From positions 1,240,001 through 1,304,000 of the forward strand of contig NC_006177.1 of assembly GCF_000009905.1 (NCBI RefSeq): a stretch of DNA of 64,000 bases. The letters run 5' to 3'. Positions 1-8,440 of this stretch are shown here, piece by piece; position 1 is the first letter of the stretch; every line of letters starts with the position of its first letter. The position numbers and the translations under genes are program-made. The stretch comes from Symbiobacterium thermophilum IAM 14863. Its GTDB lineage: Bacteria > Bacillota > Sulfobacillia > Symbiobacteriales > Symbiobacteriaceae. The notes beneath the pieces are model-generated. The model did no database searches, was not told the DNA's origin, and worked only from the letters and a program-made list of their open reading frames with translations.

Positions 1-576
1 GCCATCCAGTCCGCCCGCAGCCGGCTCGCCCGGGCGCGGCAGGCCGTGGAGCCCACGGAGGAGGAGCAGCGGGCCCGCCGCCGGGGCGAGGTGCCCCGGG
101 GGCTGAAGCCCGGTGACAAGGTGCGCGTCGTCTCGCTGGACACCACCGGGTACGTCCTCTCCGAGCCCGACGCCGACGGCAACGTGCTGGTGCAGGCGGG
201 CATCCTGAAGATGACCGTCTCGCTGACCGACCTGGAGCGGGCGTCGGAGGAGCAGCCCGCGGCGGGGGCCGGGGGGCCCGCGCGGATGCGCACCCACGGG
301 AAGGGCCTGGCGGTCTCCAAGGCGCGGGAGATGTCGCCGGAGGTCGACCTGCGGGGCCTGATGGTGGAGGAGGCCCTGGAGCGGGTCGACAAGTTCCTGG
401 ACGACGCCGTGCTGGCCGGCCTGCCGCAGGTGCGCATCATCCACGGCAAGGGCACCGGCGCCCTGCGCAAGGCAGTCACCGAGGCCCTGCGGCACGACCG
501 CCGGGTGGAGTCGTACCGGCTGGGCGGCGTCGGCGAGGGCGGCGACGGCGTGACGGTGGCGAAGTTGAGGGAGTAA
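1..576 (+). CDS. mutS2: MutS2 C-terminal part (partial, 5' end outside window)
   Basis: The reading frame is open from base 1, so only about 191 C-terminal residues are visible. They carry a KOW-like stretch (GLKPGDKVRVVSLD) and then a Smr domain with the family motifs VDLRG (near base 345) and HGKGTGALR (bases about 440-468). MutS2 is an ATPase that acts on branched DNA and stalled ribosomes; the Smr domain is its nuclease or RNA-binding part. The ATPase core is upstream of the window. The gene ends with TAA at 574-576 and is followed by a GC-rich hairpin. The Smr tail linked to a KOW-like region makes MutS2 much likelier than a stand-alone Smr protein. Confidence 0.93.
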   Translation, partial: AIQSARSRLARARQAVEPTEEEQRARRRGEVPRGLKPGDKVRVVSLDTTGYVLSEPDADGNVLVQAGILKMTVSLTDLERASEEQPAAGAGGPARMRTHGKGLAVSKAREMSPEVDLRGLMVEEALERVDKFLDDAVLAGLPQVRIIHGKGTGALRKAVTEALRHDRRVESYRLGGVGEGGDGVTVAKLRE

Positions 577-596
577 CGCGAGAGCACCGCGCAAGC

Positions 597-640
597 GGCC
601 CCGGCCGGGAAGGGCAGCTGCCCGCCCGCCGGGGCCTTCT
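597..640 (+). terminator. Hairpin after mutS2
   Basis: GGCCCCGG (597-604) pairs with CCGGGGCC (629-636) and encloses a smaller GGGCAGCTGCCC hairpin; a short T-containing tail follows. It probably ends the mutS2 transcript. Confidence 0.6.
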
Positions 641-643
641 GGT

Positions 644-751
644 TCACCGGTTGCAGTGATACGGGGCCGCCGCCGCGAGCAGGCCGCGGAGCCCCGGGGA
701 ATTGGGCATCAGCCGCTGCGCCTCGTCCATGTCCTTGCGCAGTGTCTGCAC
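644..751 (-). CDS. Possible 35-aa small ORF
   Basis: A GTG-started frame downstream of the HD gene reads VQTLRKDMDEAQRLMP and ends with YHCNR and TGA. Third codon positions are mostly G or C, as in the neighbouring real genes, which is why it is listed. The ribosome site is weak. An internal ATG (MDEAQRLMP) preceded by AAGGA is an alternative start. No family is recognised. It could be a small protein co-transcribed with the HD hydrolase gene or chance open frame in GC-rich DNA. Confidence 0.25.
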   Translation of the reverse strand: MQTLRKDMDEAQRLMPNSPGLRGLLAAAAPYHCNR

Positions 752-758
752 GCCGCAA

Positions 759-2006
759 CTACCGGTACTCGCTCTCGTACCCGAAGACCTTCTCACACGC
801 CCGCTGCACGGCATCCACCTTGTCGGCCGGGCAGAAGACGTACGTCCGCCAAAGGCCTTCGTACTGCCTCGCCATGGCGGCCACCTCGCCCGAGCGGTCC
901 AGCTCCAGCAGCGGGCCGACCCCGTGGCGGGAGCGGACTGGTACCTGTACCTCCTTGAAGTAGCTCGCCTTGGGGCAGTAGACGATCACCTGGCCCGGCT
1001 TCAGCCGGGCTTTCTTCGCGATCTGCTCCTCCAGCTCCTCCCGGGCCGCCGACTGGCCCCCGTACCGGGCGATGAACGCATCCCGCTCCGGGCCCAGGGT
1101 GTCCCCGGAGAGCACGTACGCCCGCTTGTACAGCCGCCGCTCGATGACCCCCTCCACCAGCTGCTGGATGATCCCAGGCCCCGGCAGCCGGGCCAGCAGG
1201 TCCAGGAAGGTCTGGTCCCCCAGGCCGTAGAGCGCCTCTTCCCGAAGCCCGGTGTGCCGGGTGTGCAGCTCCACCGCCTTGGAGATCATCGCACCGGCGG
1301 CGATCTTCGCATGGTGCAGGTAGAGCCGCTCGGTCAGGACGTAGCGCATGCGCAGCAGGTGGATGATCTCCGTGCGGGCGTCGGGCCGGTCCAGCCCGTG
1401 CTTGACCATGTTGATCAGGAGCCGGCCGTCTTCCTTGATGAAGTAGGAGAGGACCCGGTCGTCGTAGTTCATCCGCAGGCCCGCGAAGAAGGAGTCCCGG
1501 CGCAGGTAGTCCAGCAGGTCGGCGTCGATGGTGGAGGAGACGATCTGGCCCATCCACGGCGCGGGCGGCCGCCCGGTCAGGATCGCCTTCACCCCGTCCA
1601 GGTAGCCCGACGCGGCCAGGACCCGGCCCAGCTCGCTCTGGATGCCCAGGAAGTGCTCCAGCCGGGGGCCGGCGTCGTGGCGCGGGAAGATCTGCCGCTC
1701 GTCCTCGAAGGTATGGCCGTAGGGGATGTGGGTTACGTCGTGCACCAGGGTCGCCAGCCGCACCAGCTGCGCGTCCTCGGGCGCGATCGTGAAGCCGTTC
1801 AGCCGGAGCGACTCCATGAGGCGGTGCGCCATGTGGAGCGCGCCCAGGCTGTGGTCGAACCGGGTGTGGACGCAGCCGGGGAAGACCAGGTGGGCCGTGC
1901 CCAGCTGCTTGATCGAGCGGAGCCGCTGCATCTCGCGGGTGTCGAGCACCCGGACTTCGACATCGGTCAGGTAGATGTCCCCGTGGACGGGGTCGCGCAC
2001 TTGCAT
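759..2006 (-). CDS. HD-superfamily phosphohydrolase
   Basis: A 415-residue protein starting MQVRDPVHGDIYLTD, the usual opening of the YdhJ/dGTPase-like HD family. The metal ligands are visible as TRFDHSLG (about residue 50) and the HD pair in LVHDVTHIPYGHT (about residue 88). These enzymes hydrolyse phosphate esters of nucleotides; the substrate here is unknown. It is the last gene in the minus-strand run that begins at the nucleotidyltransferase near 8212 and lies about 70 bp after the oxidoreductase gene, so it may be read from the same transcript. The family call is firm, the specificity is not. Confidence 0.85.
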   Translation of the reverse strand: MQVRDPVHGDIYLTDVEVRVLDTREMQRLRSIKQLGTAHLVFPGCVHTRFDHSLGALHMAHRLMESLRLNGFTIAPEDAQLVRLATLVHDVTHIPYGHTFEDERQIFPRHDAGPRLEHFLGIQSELGRVLAASGYLDGVKAILTGRPPAPWMGQIVSSTIDADLLDYLRRDSFFAGLRMNYDDRVLSYFIKEDGRLLINMVKHGLDRPDARTEIIHLLRMRYVLTERLYLHHAKIAAGAMISKAVELHTRHTGLREEALYGLGDQTFLDLLARLPGPGIIQQLVEGVIERRLYKRAYVLSGDTLGPERDAFIARYGGQSAAREELEEQIAKKARLKPGQVIVYCPKASYFKEVQVPVRSRHGVGPLLELDRSGEVAAMARQYEGLWRTYVFCPADKVDAVQRACEKVFGYESEYR

Positions 2007-2075
2007 GTGATCACCCGACCGGTAGTTTCGGCCTCCGGGGCGGCGAACCCTGCACGCGCCGGCGAGGGCGACCGT

Positions 2076-3449
2076 CTATGCATCCACGGCCCGCCAGCCG
2101 CCGGCGGATGCCGCCTCCGCGACCTGCAGGGCCGCCACGCCCGCCGTGAGCGGCGCCAGCGGCTCGCCCTCGCCCTCCGCCGCCCGGCGAAGACGGACGA
2201 ACCCCTCCCGGATCATCTCCCGGTACGTCGCCTCCCCGCCGGCCACCGCCGCCTCGACCCACGTGCGCCCGTCCGGCAGGGGACGGACCTCCACGCGAAC
2301 CAGGTCCGCCGCGGCCTCCTGGAGCGCCCGGGCCGCCTCCGGCTCCACCCGGAGGACGCCGGTCAGGCGGCGCGGGATCCAGTCCTCGATCCGCAGCCAA
2401 CCGGCGGTGAAGCCCAGTTCCCGCACCTGGTGCTCGTCCCGCCGACGGACGAACCCGTGGTAGAACGTCGCGGCCAGGTGCCAGGGCCGGCCGTCCAGCT
2501 CCCCGGCGTACTCTACCGCCGCCAGGGCCCGTGCCGCCGCGTCCGGATGGCGGGGATGGGGCCAGTCGGCGCCCCACGCCCGCACGGGCCGACCGCCCAG
2601 CACCCAGGCCGCCTCGTCGAAGAAGTGCACGCCGTGCTCTATCAGGACGCCGCCGCTGCGGGAGCGATCCCAGAACCAGTGGTCCGGGGGCAGTTCGCCG
2701 CCGGCCCAGTTCTCCACGTGCCACCGCTCCGGAAGCCCCAGCAGGCCGGCCCGGTACCAGCGGCGGACGCAGGCGATGAGCGGGCTGGCCCGCATGACGA
2801 AGTTCAGCGCTGCGACCACGCCCCGGCTCCGGGCCCTCAGCGCCAGCTCCCGCAACGGCTCCGCGGCCAGCGCCCCCGGCTTCTCCAGGAACAGGGCCTT
2901 TCCCGCGGCGATCGCGGCCCCGGCCACTTGCGGTTGCAGGTCGGGCGGCGTGGCCACCAGCACCGCGTCCAGGTCCGGTCGCTGCGCCAGCGCCACGGCG
3001 TCGTCCACGGCCTCGGGGGCGCCGGGCGGCAGCCCCGCCACTTCCCGGGCCGCGCGCCACGCCGCCAGCGCCGCGGCCCGGCTCGCCTCGCTGCGGGCGG
3101 CGACCGCCGCCAGCTCCACGTCCGGCAGCGGCGCCAGGGCCGTCAGGACGAACCGGCCAAACGCCCCGGCGCCCGCCAGCCCGATGCGCCAGGGGCGACG
3201 GGAGGAAATGGCCCCGTCTCCCGCCGCTCGGTTGCGCCAGGGGCTGAGGGAGGGACTGGCCCCGTCTCCCGCCGCTCGGGTGCGCCAGGGGCTGAGGGAG
3301 GGATTGGCCCCGTCTCCCGCCGCTCGGTTGCGCCAGGGGCTAAGGGAGGGGCTGGCCACGTCCCCCGCTGTTCCGGCAAGCCAGGGCCGGGCAGGGAGCG
3401 GGGCTCCCCCTTGCCCGGCCTGAACCTCGTGCCCATGGAATACCTGCAT
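2076..3449 (-). CDS. Gfo/Idh/MocA-family oxidoreductase with repeated N-terminus
   Basis: The core starts at about residue 87 with a Rossmann motif GLAGAGAFG, followed by LEKPGALA (EKP motif of the family) and a C-terminal substrate domain with HGVHFFDEA. Such enzymes use NAD(P) to oxidise or reduce sugars and cyclitols. The first roughly 85 residues are four copies of a 16-residue repeat of the type SLSPWRNRAAGDGA, encoded by a 48-bp tandem DNA repeat. The ATG at 3449 has no well-placed ribosome site, so translation may begin inside or after the repeat. It follows the phosphomannomutase gene by 12 bp, so it belongs to the glycosyl operon. Confidence 0.8.
   Translation of the reverse strand: MQVFHGHEVQAGQGGAPLPARPWLAGTAGDVASPSLSPWRNRAAGDGANPSLSPWRTRAAGDGASPSLSPWRNRAAGDGAISSRRPWRIGLAGAGAFGRFVLTALAPLPDVELAAVAARSEASRAAALAAWRAAREVAGLPPGAPEAVDDAVALAQRPDLDAVLVATPPDLQPQVAGAAIAAGKALFLEKPGALAAEPLRELALRARSRGVVAALNFVMRASPLIACVRRWYRAGLLGLPERWHVENWAGGELPPDHWFWDRSRSGGVLIEHGVHFFDEAAWVLGGRPVRAWGADWPHPRHPDAAARALAAVEYAGELDGRPWHLAATFYHGFVRRRDEHQVRELGFTAGWLRIEDWIPRRLTGVLRVEPEAARALQEAAADLVRVEVRPLPDGRTWVEAAVAGGEATYREMIREGFVRLRRAAEGEGEPLAPLTAGVAALQVAEAASAGGWRAVDA
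3187..3377. repeat. 48-bp tandem repeat, four units
   Basis: Units start at 3187, 3235, 3283 and 3331, each opening GCGCCAGGGGC and containing TGGCCCCGTCTCCCGCCG. The middle units differ at only a few bases; the last is more diverged. The period is a multiple of three, so the minus-strand frame stays open through it. Confidence 0.9.
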
Positions 3450-3461
3450 CGCGGACTCGCC

Positions 3462-4895
3462 CTACTCCCAACTTACGGGGCCCAGCTCCGGGAAGCGGGC
3501 CAGGGCTTCGGCCATCTCCGCCTTCACCCGCTCCAGGTCCTCGGTCGAGCGCCCCTCGCACCGGAGCACCAGCACCGGCTGGGTGTTGGACGCCCGGACC
3601 AGCCCCCAGCCGCCGGGGAAGAGGACCCGCGCGCCGTCCACCGTCAGCACCTCGTACCGGTCCCGGAAGTGCCGCACCACGCCCTCGACCACCGCGGCCT
3701 TGCGCTCCTCCGGGCAGTCCACCCGGATCTCGGGGGTGGACGGGTACCGGGGCACGTCCGCCCACAGCGCCGACAGCGGCCGGCCGCTCTCCGCCACCAG
3801 CCGGCAGAGCCGGGCCCCGGCGTAGAGGGCATCGTCGAAGCCGTAGTAGCCGTCGGCGAAGAAGAGGTGGCCCGACATCTCGCCGGCGAAGGGGCCGCCC
3901 AGCTCCCGCAGGCTCTTCTTCACGTAGGAATGGCCCGTCCGGTGGAACTGCGGCCGGCCGCCCAGCCGCTCGATCTCCTCCACCAGGGCCTGGGAGCACT
4001 TGACCTCCACCAGGGCGGTGGCGCCGGGGTAGCGGGGGAGGATCTCCCGCCAGAAGAGGATCATGAGCTGGTCGCCCCAGAGGATCTGGCCCTGGTCGTC
4101 CACGACGCCCAGCCGATCGCCGTCGCCGTCGAAGGCCAGCCCCAGGTCCGCCCCGGTCTCCCGGACCGTGCGGATCAGGTCCTGCAGGTTCTCGGGCCGC
4201 ACCGGATCCGGATGATGGTTCGGGAAGGTGGGGTCCGACTCGCAGTAGAGGGGGATGACCTCACAGCCCAGCGCTTGGAAGAGCCCGGGTGCGATGGGGC
4301 CGGCGGTGCCGTTGCCGGCGTCCACCACTACTTTCAGGGGGCGGTGGAGTGCCACCCGGCCGGCGATCATCTCGCAGTAGCTGGGGATCGGGTCTCGGGT
4401 GCGCACCCGGCCCGCTCCTGCCGCGGGGCCAGTCCCGCCTCGCGGATCCATCTCCGCCTCGGGGGAGGCGTCTGCCAGGGCCCCGGCCCTGCGGCGGAGA
4501 TCCTGGATCGCTTCCCCGTAAAGCGTGCCGGGGCCGAGGCAGAGCTTAAAACCGTTCTCGTCGCCGGGGTTGTGGCTGGCGGTGATCATGACCGCCGGGT
4601 CGATGCCGTAGAACTCCCGAGCCCAGTAGAGCACGGGGGTGACCACCTGCCCGATGTCCAGCACGTCCAGCCCCTCGCGGGTGATGCCCTCCGTAAGGGC
4701 CCGGGCGAGGGCGGGGGACGAGAGCCGGTTGTCCCGCCCCACCAGCACCTCGCGGAAGCCCCGCTCCCGGGCGAGCCGGGCGAAGGCCCGCCCGACCAGG
4801 CGGGCCGTCTCATCGGTGATCGTCCTGCCGTACACGCCGCGGATGTCGTACTCCCGGAAGATGACCTCCGGCAGCGGGGAAATTGTCTGGGTCAT
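3462..4895 (-). CDS. manB: Phosphomannomutase/phosphoglucomutase
   Basis: Interconverts hexose 6-phosphate and hexose 1-phosphate. All family motifs are present: the phosphoserine loop TASHNP (about residue 95), the metal loop DGDGDR, the sugar loop GEMSGH and the C-terminal phosphate loop RASNTQPVLVLR. Length (477 residues) is normal. Two ATGs are possible: 4901, which overlaps the preceding gene's stop as TGATG, and 4895, which lies at better distance from GAGGTG; 4895 is chosen. With the nucleotidyltransferase and glycosyltransferase genes upstream it would supply mannose- or glucose-1-phosphate. Confidence 0.92.
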   Translation of the reverse strand: MTQTISPLPEVIFREYDIRGVYGRTITDETARLVGRAFARLARERGFREVLVGRDNRLSSPALARALTEGITREGLDVLDIGQVVTPVLYWAREFYGIDPAVMITASHNPGDENGFKLCLGPGTLYGEAIQDLRRRAGALADASPEAEMDPRGGTGPAAGAGRVRTRDPIPSYCEMIAGRVALHRPLKVVVDAGNGTAGPIAPGLFQALGCEVIPLYCESDPTFPNHHPDPVRPENLQDLIRTVRETGADLGLAFDGDGDRLGVVDDQGQILWGDQLMILFWREILPRYPGATALVEVKCSQALVEEIERLGGRPQFHRTGHSYVKKSLRELGGPFAGEMSGHLFFADGYYGFDDALYAGARLCRLVAESGRPLSALWADVPRYPSTPEIRVDCPEERKAAVVEGVVRHFRDRYEVLTVDGARVLFPGGWGLVRASNTQPVLVLRCEGRSTEDLERVKAEMAEALARFPELGPVSWE

Positions 4896-4900
4896 GTCCA

Positions 4901-7174
4901 TCACCTCACAGCCGTGCTGAGCGCCGAGCGCTGCTCCAGACCGTAAGCCGCCATCAGCCATGCCAGGGTGGACTCCGCGCCCTGGTTGCGGTTCACGCCG
5001 TGGGGGTTCAGGCCGTCGTGGCAGCCGCCTGTCTCGGGGTCCAGCAGCGGCACGCCCAGCGCGTTCCTTCCCGTGAACCACCGGGCCGCGTCCAGCGCCA
5101 TGCCGTGCCAGACCTTGTCCCCGGTGACCGCCCCGGCCTCCTGGCAGGCCAGCACCATCGCCGTCGCCTCCAGCGGCTGCTGGTCAAACTCGGCCCGGCG
5201 TCCGCCCCGCACGTACCAGCCGTCGTTGCCGATGGGCCAGAAGACGCCGTCGCGGAAGGTCGCCCCGGCCAGGAACTCCAGGGCCGTCAGGCCGATGCGC
5301 CGATACTCCGGGACGTCCAGGATTCGTCCCGCCCGCAGCAGGGCGTAGGGGAGGAGGGCGTTGTCGTAGGTGAGCCGGTCCTCGAACCAGGCCCAGTCTC
5401 GGGTCGCGTGTTGCTTCCAGGCATCGGTCAGCCCGTCCGCGGCCCGGATCAGGTGGGCCCGCACCTCGTCGTCGGTGGGCGCCCCGTCAGGACGGCCGTC
5501 TGCGCGCCGGTGCTCCAGCCACTCGGCCATGGCAACCGCCACGCCCGCCCGGCCCCTCAGGGTGCGAACGGAGCCGCACGGCGCGAGTCCGCGCCGGAAC
5601 AGGTGGGCGGCCGTCCAGGCGACCGAGCTGCCGCCGAGCTGCGTCGCCGCGGCGGCCAGACCCCACAGGCAGCGGGCCTGGCAGTCCTCCGAGCGATCTT
5701 CGGCCAGCGGGTTGCGGTCGTAGCTGAAGGCGTTGTGGAACCAGCCGTCGGGCCGCTGGGCGTAGGCCAGGAAGGCCAGGTAGGTCTCGCTGAGCTGGGC
5801 CGTCGCCTCCCCTGCCCGGGCGGCCCAGACCGAGACCAGCAGGGCCCGGGCGTTGTCGTCGGAGGTGTACCCGGTGGTGAGATTGGGGATGGGGCCCACC
5901 GCGTGCTGGATCACCCCGGTGGGGTCGGTCAGCCGCTGCAGGTGGGAGAGCCGGGGCCTGGGCAGGGCCTTCTCCCGGGTCCCGCCGGGCCGCTGCCGGA
6001 CCCGCACGCTGAGCGCGCCGCCCTGCGCCCGTGCTGCGCGCCGCTGCAGCCGGCCGACCAGGTCCAGGTACGACTGGCCGACTTCGGGCCACGTGAACCC
6101 CTTCGCCCGGTTCCGCGCGGCCGCGGACAGGCTGGTTCGCCAGCCGGCGTCGGCGGCCAGTGCGCTGAGCGCCCGCCCCATCGCCGCGGCGTCGTGGAAG
6201 GGCACCAGCAGGCCGGCTCCTTCGCCCAGCAGCTCCTGCGCGTACACGAACGGGGTGGAGATGATCGGCTTGCCCATGGCCAGCGCGTAGGTGAGCGTAC
6301 CGCTGCTGATCTGCTGCGCCCCCGGGTAGGGGACCAGGTAGATGTCTGCCGCCTGCAGGAAGCCCAACAGTTCGTCTTCATCCAGATAGCGGTTGACGAA
6401 CCGCACGTGCCCCTGGATCCCCAGTTCCGCCACCTGCGCCTCGAGGCCCTGCCGGTACCGCTCGCCCTCCCGCCGGAGGACCTCGGGGTGGGTGGCGCCC
6501 ACCACCAGGTATAGGAGGTCCGGGCAGCCCCTGGATGCCAGGGCGACGGCCTGCAGAGCCGTCTCGATGCCCTTGCCCGGGCCGAGGAGGCCGAAGGTCA
6601 TGACCACGGTCCGGCCGGACAGCCCGAGCCGGTTCTTCCATTCCGCCGGTGTTCCGGGCGGCGGCGCGGGGACGCCGTGAGGGATGTAGGCGATGCGTTC
6701 GGGATCGGCGCCGTAGACCTGCTGGATGATCTCCCCGCCCCGCCGGGCCATGACCACCGTCGCGTCGATGCGCTGCAGCAGCGCCGTCATGGCGTGCCGG
6801 TACTCCGGCTCGGGATCGCTCAGGATGGTGTGCAGGGTGGCGATGACCGGGATCTCCAGCCGGTCCAACAGGTGGTTCACCATGACACCGGCCTGGCCGC
6901 CGAAGATGCCGAACTCGTGCTGCAGCAGCACCGCGTCGTACCCGCCGTGGTTCAACAGGTGGGCCGCCCGGCGGTAGTCGATTTCCAGGTCGTCCCGGAT
7001 CACGGTCACCGTCTCGGGGAGCTGCTCCGCCGGCGCGTCACGCTTGACCATCGCCGCCACGGCCACGTCCTCCGCCCCTGCGGCCAGAAGGCCCCCGCGC
7101 AGGTGCGCAGAGAACGTCGCCAGGCCGCACTGCCGGGGCGGGTACGTGCTGACGATCGCAAGCCTCGCACTCAC
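4901..7174 (-). CDS. Glycosyltransferase (GT4-like) fused to an all-alpha C-terminal domain
   Basis: A 757-residue protein. Residues 1 to about 390 form a GT-B glycosyltransferase (STYPPRQCGLATF near the N-terminus, LQHEFGIFGG, FGLLGPGKGIETAL, and the family-1 donor-site region ending GKPIISTPF). After a short basic linker, residues about 400-757 resemble an (alpha/alpha)6 barrel of glycoside-processing enzymes (TSDDNARAL, FGHNAF-like WFHNAFSYDR, NQGAESTLAWL). The acceptor is unknown. GTG at 7174 follows GGAGGTGA, which overlaps the upstream gene's stop, so the two are translationally coupled. Within the operon it most likely uses the nucleotide sugar made by its neighbours. Confidence 0.85.
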   Translation of the reverse strand: MSARLAIVSTYPPRQCGLATFSAHLRGGLLAAGAEDVAVAAMVKRDAPAEQLPETVTVIRDDLEIDYRRAAHLLNHGGYDAVLLQHEFGIFGGQAGVMVNHLLDRLEIPVIATLHTILSDPEPEYRHAMTALLQRIDATVVMARRGGEIIQQVYGADPERIAYIPHGVPAPPPGTPAEWKNRLGLSGRTVVMTFGLLGPGKGIETALQAVALASRGCPDLLYLVVGATHPEVLRREGERYRQGLEAQVAELGIQGHVRFVNRYLDEDELLGFLQAADIYLVPYPGAQQISSGTLTYALAMGKPIISTPFVYAQELLGEGAGLLVPFHDAAAMGRALSALAADAGWRTSLSAAARNRAKGFTWPEVGQSYLDLVGRLQRRAARAQGGALSVRVRQRPGGTREKALPRPRLSHLQRLTDPTGVIQHAVGPIPNLTTGYTSDDNARALLVSVWAARAGEATAQLSETYLAFLAYAQRPDGWFHNAFSYDRNPLAEDRSEDCQARCLWGLAAAATQLGGSSVAWTAAHLFRRGLAPCGSVRTLRGRAGVAVAMAEWLEHRRADGRPDGAPTDDEVRAHLIRAADGLTDAWKQHATRDWAWFEDRLTYDNALLPYALLRAGRILDVPEYRRIGLTALEFLAGATFRDGVFWPIGNDGWYVRGGRRAEFDQQPLEATAMVLACQEAGAVTGDKVWHGMALDAARWFTGRNALGVPLLDPETGGCHDGLNPHGVNRNQGAESTLAWLMAAYGLEQRSALSTAVR

Positions 7175-7180
7175 CGCCCC

Positions 7181-8212
7181 TCACCTCCAGCCGGCCAGCA
7201 GCACGTTCTCGACGGTGCCGCCGCCGATCCCCGTCGCGAAGCCGATGACAGAGTGGCGCACGGTGGCGCCGGCGCCAACCCGCGCCCCGTCCCACAGCAC
7301 CGAGTCGCTGATGCGGGCGCCCTTGGCCACCAGGCAGCCCGCGCCGATCACCGCCCGGGGGCCGACCTGCGCGCCGGCCTCGATCACCGCGCCGGACCCG
7401 ATGTAGACCGGCGGCATGATCCGGGCGTCCGGGGAGACGTCCGCGTCGTCCGCCTGCCAGTGGGCCGGGCCGCGCACGGGGCCGGAGACCGGGATGGGGC
7501 AACGCCCCTCCAGGATGTCCCGGTGCAGTTGGAGGTAGCGGTCGCCGGTGCCGATGTCCTTCCAGTACCCGGTGCAGAGGCAGCCGTAGACTCGCACGCC
7601 GTCCCGGAGCAGGGCCGGGAAGGTCTCCCGCTCCACCGAGACGGGTCGCTCCGGCGGGATCCAAGACAGAACGCCCGGGTCGAACACGTACACACCGGCG
7701 TTGACCATCCGGCTGTCCGTCTCACCCGGGCGTGGCTTTTCCACAAATCGCGTAACACGACTGTTCTTATCCAGTTCTACAGCGCCGTAGGCGGACGGAT
7801 CGGCCACCTCGACCAACCCGATGGTCACCTGGGCACGGTGCTGGCGATGGAACTCTAACAGGGCATTCAGATCAAATGTCTGTACAATATCCGCGTTCAG
7901 GATGAGTAGGGTGTCCGTGGGGTCCGGTCCGGCGGCGAACCGGATGGCACCACCGGTTCCAAGGGGCTGGGGCTCAACCGCGAACCGCAGCCGTACGCCC
8001 GGGGGCGATTCCCTGAAGTAGTCCGTGACGACCTGCCCGCCGTGGCGGAGGCTCAGGGTGATGTCGGTGACCCCGAAGGCGGCCAGCTGGTCGATGAGCC
8101 GACTCAGCCAGGGTTTGCCGAGTACAGGCACCATTGGCTTCGGCAGCTCAACCGTCAGGGGGTGCAGCCGCGTACCCAGCCCTCCGGCCAACAGGATTGC
8201 GCGAACAGCCAT
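7181..8212 (-). CDS. Mannose-1-phosphate guanylyltransferase-like nucleotidyltransferase
   Basis: Transfers NMP to a sugar 1-phosphate. The N-terminal domain opens AILLAGGLGTRLHPLT (GxGTRL nucleotide loop), with PKPMVPV, NADIV as metal site and FVEKP; residues from about 255 form left-handed beta-helix repeats typical of this enzyme class. ATG at 8212 is preceded by GAGGAGG at good spacing; an upstream extension of 14 residues is discarded. GDP-mannose is likely given the adjacent phosphomannomutase, but a glucose enzyme cannot be excluded. It is the first gene of the operon and lies directly behind the CIRCE operator. Confidence 0.88.
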   Translation of the reverse strand: MAVRAILLAGGLGTRLHPLTVELPKPMVPVLGKPWLSRLIDQLAAFGVTDITLSLRHGGQVVTDYFRESPPGVRLRFAVEPQPLGTGGAIRFAAGPDPTDTLLILNADIVQTFDLNALLEFHRQHRAQVTIGLVEVADPSAYGAVELDKNSRVTRFVEKPRPGETDSRMVNAGVYVFDPGVLSWIPPERPVSVERETFPALLRDGVRVYGCLCTGYWKDIGTGDRYLQLHRDILEGRCPIPVSGPVRGPAHWQADDADVSPDARIMPPVYIGSGAVIEAGAQVGPRAVIGAGCLVAKGARISDSVLWDGARVGAGATVRHSVIGFATGIGGGTVENVLLAGWR

Positions 8213-8240
8213 GAAGATCCCTCCTCGGCCCGAGATACTA

Positions 8241-8267
8241 CTAGCACTCGTCATAGGTGAGTGCTAA
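8241..8267 (-). promoter_or_regulatory. CIRCE operator (HrcA site)
   Basis: On the minus strand the sequence is TTAGCACTC, nine bases, GAGTGCTAG. This differs from the CIRCE consensus (TTAGCACTC-N9-GAGTGCTAA) only in the last base. It sits between the promoter and the start codon at 8212, the normal position for repression by HrcA. The expected output is derepression on heat shock. Confidence 0.9.
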
Positions 8268-8276
8268 CGGTTCCAT

Positions 8277-8305
8277 ATTGTACCGCATTTCGGTGCGGGC
8301 AGCAA
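8277..8305 (-). promoter_or_regulatory. Sigma-A-type promoter of the glycosyl operon
   Basis: On the minus strand, TTGCTG (8305-8300), a 17-base spacer and TACAAT (8282-8277). The start point would fall near 8270, so the CIRCE element covers roughly the first 28 transcribed bases. Confidence 0.8.
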
Positions 8306-8440
8306 CCTCCCGGGCCCACGCTGACAAGTATATGACGCTTCTGCAGGTTGCAGAACCCGCTCGTTCACGTCCGTGCGTTGTGTGACAACGGCGAGTGGGC
8401 CAAGCCGGGCTCGTATCGGGTGGGCGCCGTCCCGCGGTTC

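Noticed and set aside
702-4946. 1414-codon plus-strand frame
   Set aside because: It is antisense to three recognisable genes (HD hydrolase, oxidoreductase, phosphomannomutase); long antisense frames are common in GC-rich DNA.
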